NCBI GenBank assembly: GCA_021847345.1 | Contig: JAJZTW010000032.1 | Location: 1 to 40,174, forward strand | Length of the DNA stretch: 40,174 nt | Direction of reading: 5' to 3' | Source of the DNA: Pseudomonadota bacterium | Lineage (GTDB): Bacteria; Pseudomonadota; Gammaproteobacteria; Burkholderiales; Burkholderiaceae_C | In this document: positions 1-9,800 of the stretch, piece after piece | Layout: each line of letters begins with the position of its first letter | Numbering within the stretch: the stretch's first letter is position 1 | The notes under the pieces: model-generated | What the model saw: the letters and a program-made list of their open reading frames with translations, nothing else | Databases searched by the model: none | Told to the model about the DNA's origin: nothing | Made by a program: the position numbers and the translations under genes

Positions 1-1
1 G

Positions 2-931
2 ATGCAGACATTCATACAGCAGTTGGTGAACGGCTTGGTGCTGGGCAGCATGTACGCCCTCGTAGCACTCGGCTACACGATGGTCTACGGCATCGTCAAC
101 CTGATCAACTTCGCCCACGGCGACGTGATGATGGTCGGCGCGATGACCTCCTACAGCGTCTTTCGCTTCCTGCACGCCGTGACCCCGGGCATGCCCTGGC
201 CCCTGGTGCTGGTGATCGCGCTGGTCGTCGCGATGGCGGTGTGCGGCGCGCTGAACTACCTGATCGAGCGCCTGGCCTACCGCCGCTTGCGCAACGCGCC
301 CAAGCTGGCGCCGCTGGTCACCGCGATCGGCATGTCGATTTTCCTCGAGACCATGGCGATGGTGGTCTGGGGGCGCGACTACAAGGTGTTCCCGCAACTG
401 TTTCCGAACAACGTGATCAGCATGGACGGAGTGGTCATCACCCCGGTGCAGATCGCCATCCTCGTGGTCACCATGGTTCTGCTGGTCGGCCTGACGCTGC
501 TGATCAACCGCACCCGCCTCGGGCGCGCGATGCGCGCCACCGCCGAGAACCCCCGGGTGGCCTCGCTGATGGGCGTCAACCCCAACCTGGTGATCTCGGC
601 GGCCTTCGTGATCGGCGCGGTGCTGGCGGCGATCGCCGGCGTCATGTGGTACGCGAACTTCTCCACCGCCAACTTCTACATGGGCTTCACGCCGGGCCTG
701 AAGGCGTTCACCGCGGCGGTGCTGGGGGGCATCGGCAACCTCGGCGGCGCGATGGTGGGGGGCGTGCTGCTGGGCATCATCGAGGTGCTGGGCGCCGGCT
801 ACATCGGCACCGTCACCGGCGGGGTGTTCGGCAGCAACTACCAGGACATCTTCGCGTTCATCGTGCTCATCCTGGTGCTGACCCTGCGTCCGCAGGGCCT
901 GCTGGGCGAGCGCGTGGCCGATCGTGCCTGA
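2..931 (+). CDS. livH: Branched-chain amino acid ABC transporter permease LivH
   Basis: Inner-membrane permease of a high-affinity leucine/isoleucine/valine-type (HAAT) ABC importer. The 309 residues match LivH length (about 308) and are almost entirely hydrophobic helices. Visible family marks are INFAHGD near residues 35-41 and the cytoplasmic loop GRAMRATAENPRVASLMG (about 177-194), which contacts the ATPases. The ATG is at base 2 of the window, so its ribosome site and any upstream substrate-binding protein gene (livJ/K) lie outside. It is followed with near-overlap by livM, livG and livF on the same strand, which supports the assignment. The actual substrate could be another HAAT ligand such as urea or short amides; the sequence does not decide this. 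Confidence 0.93.
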   Translation: MQTFIQQLVNGLVLGSMYALVALGYTMVYGIVNLINFAHGDVMMVGAMTSYSVFRFLHAVTPGMPWPLVLVIALVVAMAVCGALNYLIERLAYRRLRNAPKLAPLVTAIGMSIFLETMAMVVWGRDYKVFPQLFPNNVISMDGVVITPVQIAILVVTMVLLVGLTLLINRTRLGRAMRATAENPRVASLMGVNPNLVISAAFVIGAVLAAIAGVMWYANFSTANFYMGFTPGLKAFTAAVLGGIGNLGGAMVGGVLLGIIEVLGAGYIGTVTGGVFGSNYQDIFAFIVLILVLTLRPQGLLGERVADRA

Positions 932-941
932 GCGGGAGACC

Positions 942-2093
942 ATGATGCAAGACAAGAATCCGCAGATGCTGGGCTTCAGCCTGGCCGCCGCCTTGATGCT
1001 GGCCCTTCCGCTGGGGCTGCAGCACTTCGGCGACGCGTGGGTGCGCATCGCCGCGTTCTCGATGCTGTACGTGATGCTGGCGCTGGGGCTCAACATCGTC
1101 GTCGGGCTCGCCGGCCTGCTCGACCTGGGCTACATCGCGTTCTACGCGGTGGGGGCCTACATGTTCGCGCTGCTGTCGTCGACCCAGCTGACCGACAACT
1201 TCGACACCCTGGGCAGGCTGTGGCCGCACGGCTTCGACGTGTCGATCTGGCTGGTGATCCCGCTGGGGGCGGGGCTGGCGGCGCTGTTCGGCATCCTGCT
1301 GGGCACGCCGGTGCTCAAGCTGCGGGGGGACTACCTGGCCATCGTCACCTTGGGTTTCGGCGAGATCATCCGCATTTTCATGAACAACCTGAACGCCCCG
1401 GTGGACATCACCAACGGCCCGCAGGGGATCTCCGGAATCCACGGCGTGCGCATGTTCGGCTGGGACCTCAACCACAACATCCAGATCGGCAACTACACGA
1501 TCAACTCGGTCACCGAGTACTACTGGCTGTTCCTGCTGCTGGCCATGCTCACGGTGTTCATCTGCTACCGGCTGCAGGATTCGCGCATCGGCCGCGCGTG
1601 GATGGCCATGCGCGAGGACGAGATCGCGGCCAAGGCCATGGGCGTGAACACCCGCAACATGAAGCTGCTGGCGTTCTCGATGGGAGCCACCTTCGGCGGC
1701 GTGGCCGGGGTCATGTTCGCGGCCTTCCAGGGCTTCGTGTCGCCCGAGTCGTTCTCGCTGATGGAGTCGGTCAACGTGCTGGCGATGGTGGTCATCGGCG
1801 GCATGGGCAACATCCCCGGGGTGATCCTGGGAGCCATTTTGCTGTCGGTGCTGCCCGAAGCCCTGCGCTACATGGGATTCATCTCGGACTGGCAGCAGGC
1901 GGCGTTCAACCATGTCTACATCGACAGCGGCATCCTGCGCCAGCTCATCTACTCGCTGGCGATGATCCTGGTCATGCTGGTGCGCCCGAAGGGACTGTGG
2001 CCGGCGCCCGAGCACGGCAAGGGGGTGGCTTCGCTGGGAATCGGCAACGGCACGCGCAAGCCGGCCGCGGCGGCGGCGGAGGTGCAATCATGA
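942..2093 (+). CDS. livM: Branched-chain amino acid ABC transporter permease LivM
   Basis: Second permease subunit of the HAAT transporter, 383 residues with about ten hydrophobic segments. Diagnostic stretches are LGLNIVVGLAGLLDLGY near the N-terminus and the loop DSRIGRAWMAMREDEIAAKA about two thirds along. I chose ATG 942 because GGGAG (934-938) precedes it; an in-frame GTG at 924 overlaps livH and would add six residues. The last codons overlap livG as ATGA (2090-2093), so translation is coupled. The C-terminal tail is a short Ala-rich extension. Confidence 0.92.
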   Translation: MMQDKNPQMLGFSLAAALMLALPLGLQHFGDAWVRIAAFSMLYVMLALGLNIVVGLAGLLDLGYIAFYAVGAYMFALLSSTQLTDNFDTLGRLWPHGFDVSIWLVIPLGAGLAALFGILLGTPVLKLRGDYLAIVTLGFGEIIRIFMNNLNAPVDITNGPQGISGIHGVRMFGWDLNHNIQIGNYTINSVTEYYWLFLLLAMLTVFICYRLQDSRIGRAWMAMREDEIAAKAMGVNTRNMKLLAFSMGATFGGVAGVMFAAFQGFVSPESFSLMESVNVLAMVVIGGMGNIPGVILGAILLSVLPEALRYMGFISDWQQAAFNHVYIDSGILRQLIYSLAMILVMLVRPKGLWPAPEHGKGVASLGIGNGTRKPAAAAAEVQS

Positions 2094-2903
2094 GCGCACA
2101 ACTCGACGTGATCGAGCCGCCGCCGGCAGCCGCGGCGGTGCCCACGCTGAAGGTCGCGGGCGCCTCCAAGCGCTTCGGTGGCCTGCAGGCGCTGTCGGAC
2201 GTGGGGGTGCAGATCCACAAGGGGCAGATCTACGGCCTGATCGGACCCAACGGCGCCGGCAAGACCACGTTCTTCAACGTGATCACCGGCATGTACAAGC
2301 CCGACGCCGGCGAGTTCCTGCTCGATGGCAACGCCTACCGCCCCGAGGCCGTGCACCAGGTGGCGCGCGAGGGCATCGCGCGCACCTTCCAGAACATCCG
2401 CCTGTTCCCCGACATGACGGCGCTGGAGAACGTGATGGTCGGGCGCCATACCCGCACGAAGAGCGCGGTGCTGGGAGCGATTTTCCGCACCCCGGGTTTT
2501 CGCGCCGAGGAGCGCGCGATCCGCGAGCGGGCCTACGAGCTGCTGCGCTACGTGGGCATCGAGCAGTACGCCGATTTTCGTGCCCGCACGCTGTCCTACG
2601 GCGACCAGCGGCGCCTGGAGATCGCGCGCGCGCTGGCCACCGAGCCCAAGCTGCTGGCGCTGGACGAGCCGGCGGCCGGAATGAACGCGACCGAGAAGCT
2701 GCAGTTGCGCGAACTGCTGTCGACCATCCGCCAGGACGGGCGAACCATCCTGCTGATCGAGCACGACGTCAAGCTGGTCATGGGGCTGTGCGACCGCGTC
2801 ACCGTGCTCGACTACGGGAAGATCATCGCCGAGGGGGCGCCTGCCGAGGTGCAGCGCGATCCGAAGGTCATCGAAGCCTACCTGGGTGGTGGAGGAGCGG
2901 CAC

Positions 2904-2911
<8 letters not shown>
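2090..2911 (+). CDS. livG: Branched-chain amino acid ABC transporter ATP-binding protein LivG
   Basis: Cytoplasmic ATPase that drives LivHM, 273 residues. Walker A is GPNGAGKTT (about residues 52-60), followed by the LivG-typical GIARTFQNIRLF, the signature region LSYGDQRRLEIARALA, and Walker B LLALDEPAAGMN. The H-loop is LLIEHDVKLVM. LivG-type subunits are recognised by the insertion between Q-loop and signature and by the C-terminal EAYLG. The start overlaps the livM stop (ATGA). The N-terminus has about 20 extra Pro/Ala-rich residues before the ABC core. Confidence 0.94.
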
Positions 2912-3674
<763 letters not shown>

Positions 3675-3680
3675 CACGCA

Positions 3681-3710
3681 GGCCCGCTGCGACGGCCGTC
3701 GCGGCGGGTC
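3681..3710. terminator. GC-rich hairpin between convergent livF and the reductase gene
   Basis: Arms 3683-3693 and 3698-3708 pair over 11 bp with one G-T wobble around a GGCC loop, and two further outer pairs are possible. It fills the 47-bp gap between two convergent genes and could stop transcription from both sides. There is no U-tract on either strand, so factor-independent termination is not proven. Confidence 0.5.
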
Positions 3711-3721
3711 CATTGCGCGGC

Positions 3722-4750
3722 TCAGGCCTGCGTGGCGACCTTGTCGGCCTCGCTGGTGAAGGCGTCGGCGTGGAAGGCGTCGGCGGGGAGGGCGCAGCGC
3801 TCGGTGAAGTCGGCGCGCGCGGCGTCGACCATCAGCGGCGAGCCACAGGCATAGACCTCGAAGCCCGACAGGTCGGGAAGGTCGCTCATCACGGCCTGGT
3901 GGACGAAGCCGGTGCGCCCCTGCCAGTCGTCGTCGGGCTCGGAGAGAACCGGCACGAAGCTCAGCCAGGACAACTCCGCGGCCTGCGCTCGCGCCCATTC
4001 CAGCAGGTACAGATCCGCGCGTTTGCGCCCGCCCCAGTACAGATGGACGCTGCGCGTGCTCGCCTGGGCCCGCAGCTGCTCCAGGATGGCCTTGATTGGC
4101 GCCAGTCCGGTTCCGGAGGCCAGCAGCACCAGCGGCTTGTCGCCACCGTCGCGCAGGTAGAAACTTCCGAAGGGACCTTCCATGCGCAGGATGTCGCGCA
4201 CCTTCAGGGTGCTGAAGACCTGATCGGTGAACTTGCCTCCCGGCATGTGACGAATGTGCAGATCCACGCTGAGCTGCCCGGTCGGCGCGTTGGCCATCGA
4301 GTAGCTGCGCCGGCTTCCATCGCGTAGGATGAACTGCAGGTATTGCCCCGCGTGATAGCGGAAGGTGTCGTTGGCCGGCAATTGCAGTCGCACGCGCGCC
4401 ACATCGGGGGCGACCAGCTCCAGCTCCTGCACGCGACACGGCATCTTGCGCGGCGGGAACATGTCGGCGGCGGGAAGTTCCGCACACTCGATCACCACGT
4501 CCTCGCGCGCGTGCATGCGGCAGGTCAGTACCATGCCGGCGCGGCGCTCTTCTTCCGACAGGGCCTTGGCCTGGTGGACGCCGAGTTCGAAGTCTCCCGA
4601 GACCCAGCGGCACTTGCAGCTTCCGCAGGCTCCGTCCTGGCAGCCGTAAGGCAGGCCGACACCCTGGCGGATCGCCGCGGCGAGTACCGTTTCGGAGTCG
4701 TCGACCTCGAAGCGGTGGCCGGCGGGCAGGACGGTGATTGTGCAACTCAT
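3722..4750 (-). CDS. 2Fe-2S flavoprotein NAD(P)H reductase (CDP-6-deoxy-delta-3,4-glucoseen reductase-like)
   Basis: Predicted cytoplasmic electron-transfer protein of 342 residues with three modules in order: an N-terminal plant-type 2Fe-2S ferredoxin domain (C37, C42, C45 and C77), an FAD-binding barrel with RSYSMANAP (about 149-157), and a ferredoxin-NADP reductase-type nucleotide domain with LLASGTGLAPIKAIL (about 209-223) and YACGSP. Burkholderiales proteins of this layout are often named after AscD/E3, but the same layout occurs in oxygenase reductases. No CDP-sugar genes are near, so the AscD role is unlikely and the partner is unknown. Its ATG lies only 15 bp from the start of the divergent epimerase gene. 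Confidence 0.8.
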   Translation of the reverse strand: MSCTITVLPAGHRFEVDDSETVLAAAIRQGVGLPYGCQDGACGSCKCRWVSGDFELGVHQAKALSEEERRAGMVLTCRMHAREDVVIECAELPAADMFPPRKMPCRVQELELVAPDVARVRLQLPANDTFRYHAGQYLQFILRDGSRRSYSMANAPTGQLSVDLHIRHMPGGKFTDQVFSTLKVRDILRMEGPFGSFYLRDGGDKPLVLLASGTGLAPIKAILEQLRAQASTRSVHLYWGGRKRADLYLLEWARAQAAELSWLSFVPVLSEPDDDWQGRTGFVHQAVMSDLPDLSGFEVYACGSPLMVDAARADFTERCALPADAFHADAFTSEADKVATQA

Positions 4751-4765
4751 GACTGCGTGGATTCC

Positions 4766-5704
4766 ATGTTGACAGGTGTACTTCGCAAACCCCGGGTTCT
4801 CATCGTGGGCTGCGGGGATATCGGGCTTCGCCTGGCGGCACTGCTCGGGCCTCGCGTTCGCGTCGTGGCGCTGACCTCCAGCGAGCAGCGCGTGCCTTTG
4901 CTTCGGTCGGCTGGTGTCGTGCCGCTGCGTGGCGACCTCGACCAGCCCGATACGCTGTGGCGCCTGCGTGGCCTGGCGCGCCATGTGGTGATGCTGGCGC
5001 CGCCGCCCGCGCAGGGCGATACCGACCCGCGCTCGCGACGTCTGGCGGTGCTGCTGCGCAGCGCAATGATAGGCGCGGGGCGTTCGCCCCTCCCCATGCG
5101 CGTGGTGTACGCAAGCACCAGCGGCGTATATGGCGACTGCGGCGGAGCCTTGGTGCATGAAACACGGCCGGTGCGCCCGGCCACCGCGCGCGCGCGTCGC
5201 CGTGTGCACGCCGAGGCGCAATGGCGCTGGCTGGGGCGCGGCGGCGCGCGGGTCAGCATCCTGCGCATTCCGGGCATTTACGACGCCGCACAGCGCTCGC
5301 CCCGCGAGCGCCTGCGCAAGGGCCTGCCGGTGCTGCGGCGCGAGGACGACGTGTACACCAACCATGTGCACGCCGACGACCTGGCTCGCGTGGTGTGGGC
5401 CACGCTGCTGCGAGGCGCGCCACAGCGCGTCTACCACGCCAGCGACGACACCCGCATGCTGGCGGGCGACTACCTGGAACTGGCGGCGCGGCTGCTCGGC
5501 GAGCCGCCGCCGCCGCGCCTGGAGCGCGAGGCCTTGGAGCGTGGCGGACTGTCGCCCATGGCGCTGAGCATGCTGGGGGAGTCGAGGCGCCTGGACAACA
5601 CGCGCCTGCATGCAGAACTCGGAGTGCGACTGCGTCATCCCGACGTTCACAGCGGGCTGACGCAGCCCGTGCCGTCGCCGGGCACGGTCACGACCGGGCG
5701 CTGA
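4766..5704 (+). CDS. NAD(P)-dependent epimerase/dehydratase, YeeZ-like extended SDR
   Basis: Predicted 312-residue Rossmann-fold protein. The nucleotide-binding motif VLIVGCGDIGLRLA sits at about residues 10-23 and YASTSGVYGD holds the serine/tyrosine region of extended short-chain dehydrogenases; ILRIPGIYD and NHVHADDLARV are further family marks. The short central part and the lack of a clear YxxxK catalytic pair resemble the YeeZ-like atypical SDRs, whose substrates are not established. ATG 4766 gives a start flush with the Rossmann strand; an in-frame GTG at 4757 is an alternative. No clear ribosome site is visible. It is divergent from the flavoprotein reductase and convergent with rne. 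Confidence 0.75.
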   Translation: MLTGVLRKPRVLIVGCGDIGLRLAALLGPRVRVVALTSSEQRVPLLRSAGVVPLRGDLDQPDTLWRLRGLARHVVMLAPPPAQGDTDPRSRRLAVLLRSAMIGAGRSPLPMRVVYASTSGVYGDCGGALVHETRPVRPATARARRRVHAEAQWRWLGRGGARVSILRIPGIYDAAQRSPRERLRKGLPVLRREDDVYTNHVHADDLARVVWATLLRGAPQRVYHASDDTRMLAGDYLELAARLLGEPPPPRLEREALERGGLSPMALSMLGESRRLDNTRLHAELGVRLRHPDVHSGLTQPVPSPGTVTTGR

Positions 5705-5732
5705 CGGGGTCTTGTCCCGGGGCAGGCTCCGG

Positions 5733-5769
5733 GGCCGCGCGGCGTGCTCCTGCGAGCCACCGCGCGGCC
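5733..5769. terminator. Hairpin between the convergent epimerase gene and rne
   Basis: Perfect 10-bp arms at 5733-5742 and 5760-5769, with a second inner 4-bp stem (GCTC/GAGC, 46-49 and 54-57 of the 5700s). It occupies the 76-bp gap between two genes that end facing each other and could serve both. No U-tract follows on either strand. Confidence 0.5.
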
Positions 5770-5780
5770 GCCGGACGCCG

Positions 5781-8700
5781 TCAGGCGCTGTGCGAGGCCT
5801 CGGACTGGTTTTCCGGCAAGGGCAGGTTGGGCAGCGCCTTGCGGGTCTCCACCAGCACCAACGGGCCTTCCTGCTGCTGCACGCGCGGCTTGCGCTCGCG
5901 CGGCACGCGGCGCGGGGTGGCCGCCTGGCGCGCCTTGCGTTGCGCCTGTTCGACCCGCGCCGGGTCCGACTGCACCCATTGAAGCCCCGCCTGCTCGACC
6001 ACGGCACGCAGTTCATCGATCGCGAGTCCACCGGCGGCGACCGCTGCCGGCTCGACGGCTTGCGCCTGGGGCGCGACCTCGCTGGCAGGGCTCGCTGGCT
6101 GAGTCGGCGCCGGTTCGGCGGCCACCGCGGGCTGCGGCGTCGGCATCGCGCCGACTGGGACCGTGGATGCCTCCGGCACGATCGCGACCCCGGGCGCGGC
6201 CTGCTCCGTCTCGCCAAGCTCGGCGGCGGCGACCGCCGCGACCACGGCCGGCAACGAGGTCACGGTATCGGCCGTGGCTTCGCTAGCCTCGGTCGGCGCC
6301 GGCTGCGCGGCATCCGGCGCAGTGGCGGGCGGTGCCGAGATCTCCAGGGCCTCCGGGGATGCCGTCTCGGTGGCCTCGGACTCGGTCGGGTTCAGCGTCT
6401 CCGCAACACCCTCGCCGGCTCCATCCTGACCGCGGCCACGGCCGCCACGGCGGCGGCGGCGGCGGCGCGCCGGTTCGCCCGCGGTGCCCTCGGCGGGCTC
6501 CAGCGCGGGCTCGGCGCCCGGCGCTTCGCTGTCTGCCGGTGTCGGCTGGGCCGTAGCGGGTTGCTCGGCGGCCGGCAAGGTCAGCCCGAAGCTTTCCCAG
6601 GTGTCCACGCCGGCCTCGGTGGCAGCGCCTTCCCGCGGGGTGCGGGCGGAACGCGTGGCGCTGCGCTCGCTCGGGGTGGCGGACGCGGTTTCGTCGATCT
6701 CGGTGCGCGCGGCACGTCCCTGTGCTCGCTCGGCACGTTCAGGGCGCTCGGCACGTTCCGGTCGCTCGGCGCGCTCCGTACGCTCGGCGCGCTCTGTACG
6801 CTCGGCGCGCTCCGTACGCTCGGGACGCTCCGTACGCTCGGGACGCTCCGTACGCTCCGCACGTTCAGCGCGCTCGGTGCGTTCCGCACGTTCAGCGCGT
6901 TCCGGACGCTCGGCACGCTCGTTGCGGTCCGCGCGCTCGGCCCGCTCGCCGCGTGCGCCGCGCCCACGCCCGTTGCCGGAGGCCTGGGTCCCGTTGGCGG
7001 CGCGGCGGCCTTCACCGCCGTCGCCGCTCTGCGCGCGCGGGCGCTCGGCCTGGCGGTTGCCTTGCGAGCGGCCGTCGCGTCCGCGTCCGCGTCCATCGGC
7101 ACGCGCCGTGGCGGGAGCGGGCGCGGGGGCTTCCGCCGCCGCGGCCGCGCTCGTGGGAGTGGCGCCGGCCGGGGCTTCGGCGCTGCCGAGCACGCGGCGC
7201 AGCCACCCGAACAGCCCGCCGAACGACGAGCCCTGCGCAGCGGGCGGGGTCGGTGCGGCAAGGGGCGCGGGCGGGGTGACCACCGGTGCCGCTGCCGGCT
7301 GTGCAGCGGGCGCGCTGCTCGGCGCCGGGCCTTCCGGCGTGATGCCGCGCACCAGGGCCTCCTGGCGCGGACGCTCGTCCTTCGACTTGCGCAGCACGGT
7401 CGTTTCCTGCTCGAGCTCCTCGGCCATGCGGTAGCTCGACGGCAGGTTGTCCAGCCGCGGATCGTCGTGCTTGAGGCGTTCGAGCTTGTAGTTCGGCGTT
7501 TCCAGTTGCTTGTTGGGCACCAGCAGCACCGCCACGCGCTGGCGCAATTCGATCTTGGTGATCTCGGCGCGCTTCTCGTTCAACAGGAACGACGCCACTT
7601 CCACCGGAACCTGCACGTGCACGGCGGCCGTGCCTTCCTTCATCGCCTCTTCCTGGATGATGCGAAGGATCTGCAGCGCGCTGGAATCGGTGTCGCGGAT
7701 ATGCCCGGTGCCGTTGCAGCGCGGGCAGGTCACGTAGGCGCCCTCGGACAATGCGGGGCGCAGGCGCTGGCGCGACACCTCGAGCAGGCCGAACTTGGAG
7801 ATCTTGCTGGTCTGCACGCGGGCGCGGTCCTGGCGCAGGCACTCGCGCAGGCGGTCCTCGACGGCGCGCTGGTTCTTGGCTTCATCCATGTCGATGAAGT
7901 CCATGACGATCAGCCCGCCCAGGTCGCGCAGGCGCATCTGGCGCGCGATTTCCTCGGCCGCTTCCAGGTTGGTGCGCAGCGCCGTGTCCTCGATGGCGCT
8001 GCCACGCGTGGCACGCGCCGAGTTGACGTCGACGGCCACCAGGGCTTCGGTGTGATCGATGACGATGGCGCCGCCCGAAGGCAGGTTCACGGTGCGCGAG
8101 TACGCCGTCTCGATCTGGTGCTCGATCTGGAAGCGCGAGAACAGCGGCAGGTCGTCACGGTAGCGCTTGACCCGACCCACGTTGTCGGGCATGACGTGCG
8201 CCATGAACTGGTGCGCCTGGTCGTAGACGTCCTGGGTGTCGATCAGGATCTCGCCGATATCGCTGGTGAAATAGTCGCGGATGGCGCGGATGACCAGCGA
8301 CGACTCCTGGTAGATCAGGAACGCGCCCTTTTGCGAATTGCCCGCCTCCTCGATCGCCGTCCAAAGCTTGAGCAGGTAGTTCAGGTCCCACTGCAGTTCC
8401 TCGACGCTGCGGCCGATGCCCGCGGTGCGCGCGATCAGGCTCATGCCCTCGGGGTACTGCAGCTGCTCCATGGCCTCGCGCAGTTCCTGGCGGTCGTCGC
8501 CCTCGATACGACGGCTGACTCCGCCTCCGCGCGGGTTGTTCGGCATCAGCACCAGGTAGCGCCCGGCCAGCGAGATGAAGGTGGTCAGCGCCGCGCCCTT
8601 GTTGCCACGCTCCTCCTTTTCCACCTGGACCAGCATTTCCTGGCCCTCGCGGATCACGTCCTGGATGCGCGCCTGCGAGGCCGAGACGCCCTCACGAAAA

Positions 8701-8930
8701 TAGCGTCGGGAGATTTCCTTGAAGGGCAGGAAGCCGTGGCGTTCCTCGCCGTAGTCGACGAAGCAGGCTTCCAGCGACGGCTCCACGCGGGTCACGGTGG
8801 CGCGGTAGATATTGCCCTTGCGCTGTTCGCGGCCGACCTGTTCGATGTCGATGTCGAGCAGCTTCTGGCCTTCCACGATGGCCACGCGCAGCTCCTCGGC
8901 CTGCGTCGCGTTGAACAACATGCGTTTCAT
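5781..8930 (-). CDS. rne: Ribonuclease E
   Basis: Main endoribonuclease for mRNA turnover and rRNA/tRNA maturation and the core of the degradosome. In 1049 residues: S1 domain (about 37-120), the catalytic DNase I-like region with Asp301 (VAVDVNS) and Asp344 (VMDFIDM), and the Zn-link CPRC (C402, C405) in CPRCNGTGH. The second half is a low-complexity, Arg/Glu/Pro/Ala-rich scaffold including a run of ERA/ERT/ERP triplets at 6721-6960, ending with the conserved GPLVLVETR block. ATG 8930 is preceded by GGAG about 8 nt upstream. It is divergent from an RluC-type gene, as rne and rluC are in E. coli. A long leader and autoregulation are plausible. Confidence 0.97.
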   Translation of the reverse strand: MKRMLFNATQAEELRVAIVEGQKLLDIDIEQVGREQRKGNIYRATVTRVEPSLEACFVDYGEERHGFLPFKEISRRYFREGVSASQARIQDVIREGQEMLVQVEKEERGNKGAALTTFISLAGRYLVLMPNNPRGGGVSRRIEGDDRQELREAMEQLQYPEGMSLIARTAGIGRSVEELQWDLNYLLKLWTAIEEAGNSQKGAFLIYQESSLVIRAIRDYFTSDIGEILIDTQDVYDQAHQFMAHVMPDNVGRVKRYRDDLPLFSRFQIEHQIETAYSRTVNLPSGGAIVIDHTEALVAVDVNSARATRGSAIEDTALRTNLEAAEEIARQMRLRDLGGLIVMDFIDMDEAKNQRAVEDRLRECLRQDRARVQTSKISKFGLLEVSRQRLRPALSEGAYVTCPRCNGTGHIRDTDSSALQILRIIQEEAMKEGTAAVHVQVPVEVASFLLNEKRAEITKIELRQRVAVLLVPNKQLETPNYKLERLKHDDPRLDNLPSSYRMAEELEQETTVLRKSKDERPRQEALVRGITPEGPAPSSAPAAQPAAAPVVTPPAPLAAPTPPAAQGSSFGGLFGWLRRVLGSAEAPAGATPTSAAAAAEAPAPAPATARADGRGRGRDGRSQGNRQAERPRAQSGDGGEGRRAANGTQASGNGRGRGARGERAERADRNERAERPERAERAERTERAERAERTERPERTERPERTERAERTERAERTERAERPERAERPERAERAQGRAARTEIDETASATPSERSATRSARTPREGAATEAGVDTWESFGLTLPAAEQPATAQPTPADSEAPGAEPALEPAEGTAGEPARRRRRRRGGRGRGQDGAGEGVAETLNPTESEATETASPEALEISAPPATAPDAAQPAPTEASEATADTVTSLPAVVAAVAAAELGETEQAAPGVAIVPEASTVPVGAMPTPQPAVAAEPAPTQPASPASEVAPQAQAVEPAAVAAGGLAIDELRAVVEQAGLQWVQSDPARVEQAQRKARQAATPRRVPRERKPRVQQQEGPLVLVETRKALPNLPLPENQSEASHSA
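6721..6960 (-). repeat. 9-bp-based triplet-peptide repeat inside rne
   Basis: Imperfect tandem 9-bp units encode a run of more than twenty Glu-Arg-Ala / Glu-Arg-Thr / Glu-Arg-Pro triplets in the RNase E scaffold. Units differ mostly at the third triplet residue and at synonymous sites, which is typical of expansion by slippage or unequal exchange. Each unit is a multiple of three, so copy-number changes keep the frame. Confidence 0.85.
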
Positions 8931-9799
8931 GTTCGATTCTCCATCCCGCCCGACGGGGCAGGGTGCTTGATGGCAACAGGGTCACGCGGACCCGAGATGC
9001 GCAGCAGGCTCGAAACGGGACGGGAGAACGACCATGCGACGCCGGTTCATCTCGGCGCGGCTCGCGGTACAAGCGCCTCGCGCATGCCGAAGCGCGCTCG
9101 CCAGCCGCTGCCGGGTCGGCGCGGGCGGGAGCGTCGCGGTACCGTGTCGGCGTCGGGCAGCCCCTGGCACGCCTTCCGGCGTAGCCGGGGGGCGGGGGGC
9201 GAGGCTCGGCGGACAGCGGCGATCGGCACGTCGTTCGGTCTTGTCGCGGACCGCGGCCAGGCCGGGTCGGCAGGGGATTCTGTCGGTTCGTGTTTCGAGT
9301 TCTGCGAAGACCGCGTCGCCGCCGGCCAGTCGGGTCGGGAGCTGCGCGGAATGCATGCGGGATTCCAGCCGGGCCGCGGGGAAGGCATGCCGTTACGCCG
9401 CGGCCGCATCAGGCCTCGTGCCCACTACAATGCGACGAATTCGCCGCCAGGGCACACACCGGTGCTCGGGCATCGGGCGAGGGCAGGCCACATCGCGCGA
9501 AGACTCGCGCATCGGTCCGGCTCCGGGGCATCCCCGGCACTCGCGCGACAGCCGTGAGCTCGTGTCCACGGTTCGCAGGCCTTGCACGAAGCCTTCACGG
9601 CACGGCACGCAGCGACTTCGCGCAGCCAGTCACCCGGGCATTCACGCCCCGGCTCGGGTTTCGAACCAGGGGCCTGCTTCGGGTTTCGAGGCCGGCGAGA
9701 TCGTACGGTTGGCCGTGGCACTTGCAAAAGCCTCGCGCGCAACTACATTCCCCGCGTAGCCGGCGAGTCGGAACATCGCACGCTACGCCATTTCATTAT
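8931..9799. other. 869-bp non-coding divergent spacer between rne and rluC
   Basis: The reading frames crossing this spacer are Arg/Ala-rich and resemble no family I know, so I regard it as non-coding. It holds the rne ribosome site just before 8930, small hairpins (GGGTC/GACCC near 8980; CCGGGG/CCCCGG at 9523-9537), a TTGCAA-N16-TACATT promoter toward rluC and a TATAAT on the minus strand at 9795-9800. By analogy with E. coli, where the rne leader is a structured autoregulatory element, much of the spacer may be rne 5' leader; this is inference. Confidence 0.6.
9722..9749 (+). promoter_or_regulatory. Candidate sigma-70 promoter for rluC
   Basis: TTGCAA (9722-9727) and TACATT (9744-9749) are 16 bp apart, four and five of six matches to the consensus boxes. 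Transcription would begin about 9756, some 44 nt before the rluC ATG. Confidence 0.5.
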
Positions 9800-9800
9800 A
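9795..9800 (-). promoter_or_regulatory. Candidate -10 box for a long rne leader
   Basis: The minus strand reads a perfect TATAAT here, overlapping the first base of rluC. The best -35-like match is TTGGCG 19 bp upstream, which is wide. If used, the rne leader would be about 860 nt. Confidence 0.3.

Noticed and set aside
9425-9430. TACAAT in the rne/rluC spacer as a leaderless promoter
   Set aside because: No ATG lies 6-7 nt downstream and no gene-like frame follows. It could still be a promoter, but nothing supports it.
5712-9557. A 1281-codon open frame opposite rne
   Set aside because: It is the complement of the RNase E gene; its Arg/Gly/Leu/His-rich composition matches no family, and rne shows clear catalytic motifs on the other strand. 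High G+C makes long antisense frames common.
9034-9759. A 241-codon frame in the rne/rluC spacer
   Set aside because: Arg/Ala-rich shadow-type composition, no ribosome site, several overlapping frames of similar quality; treated as non-coding.
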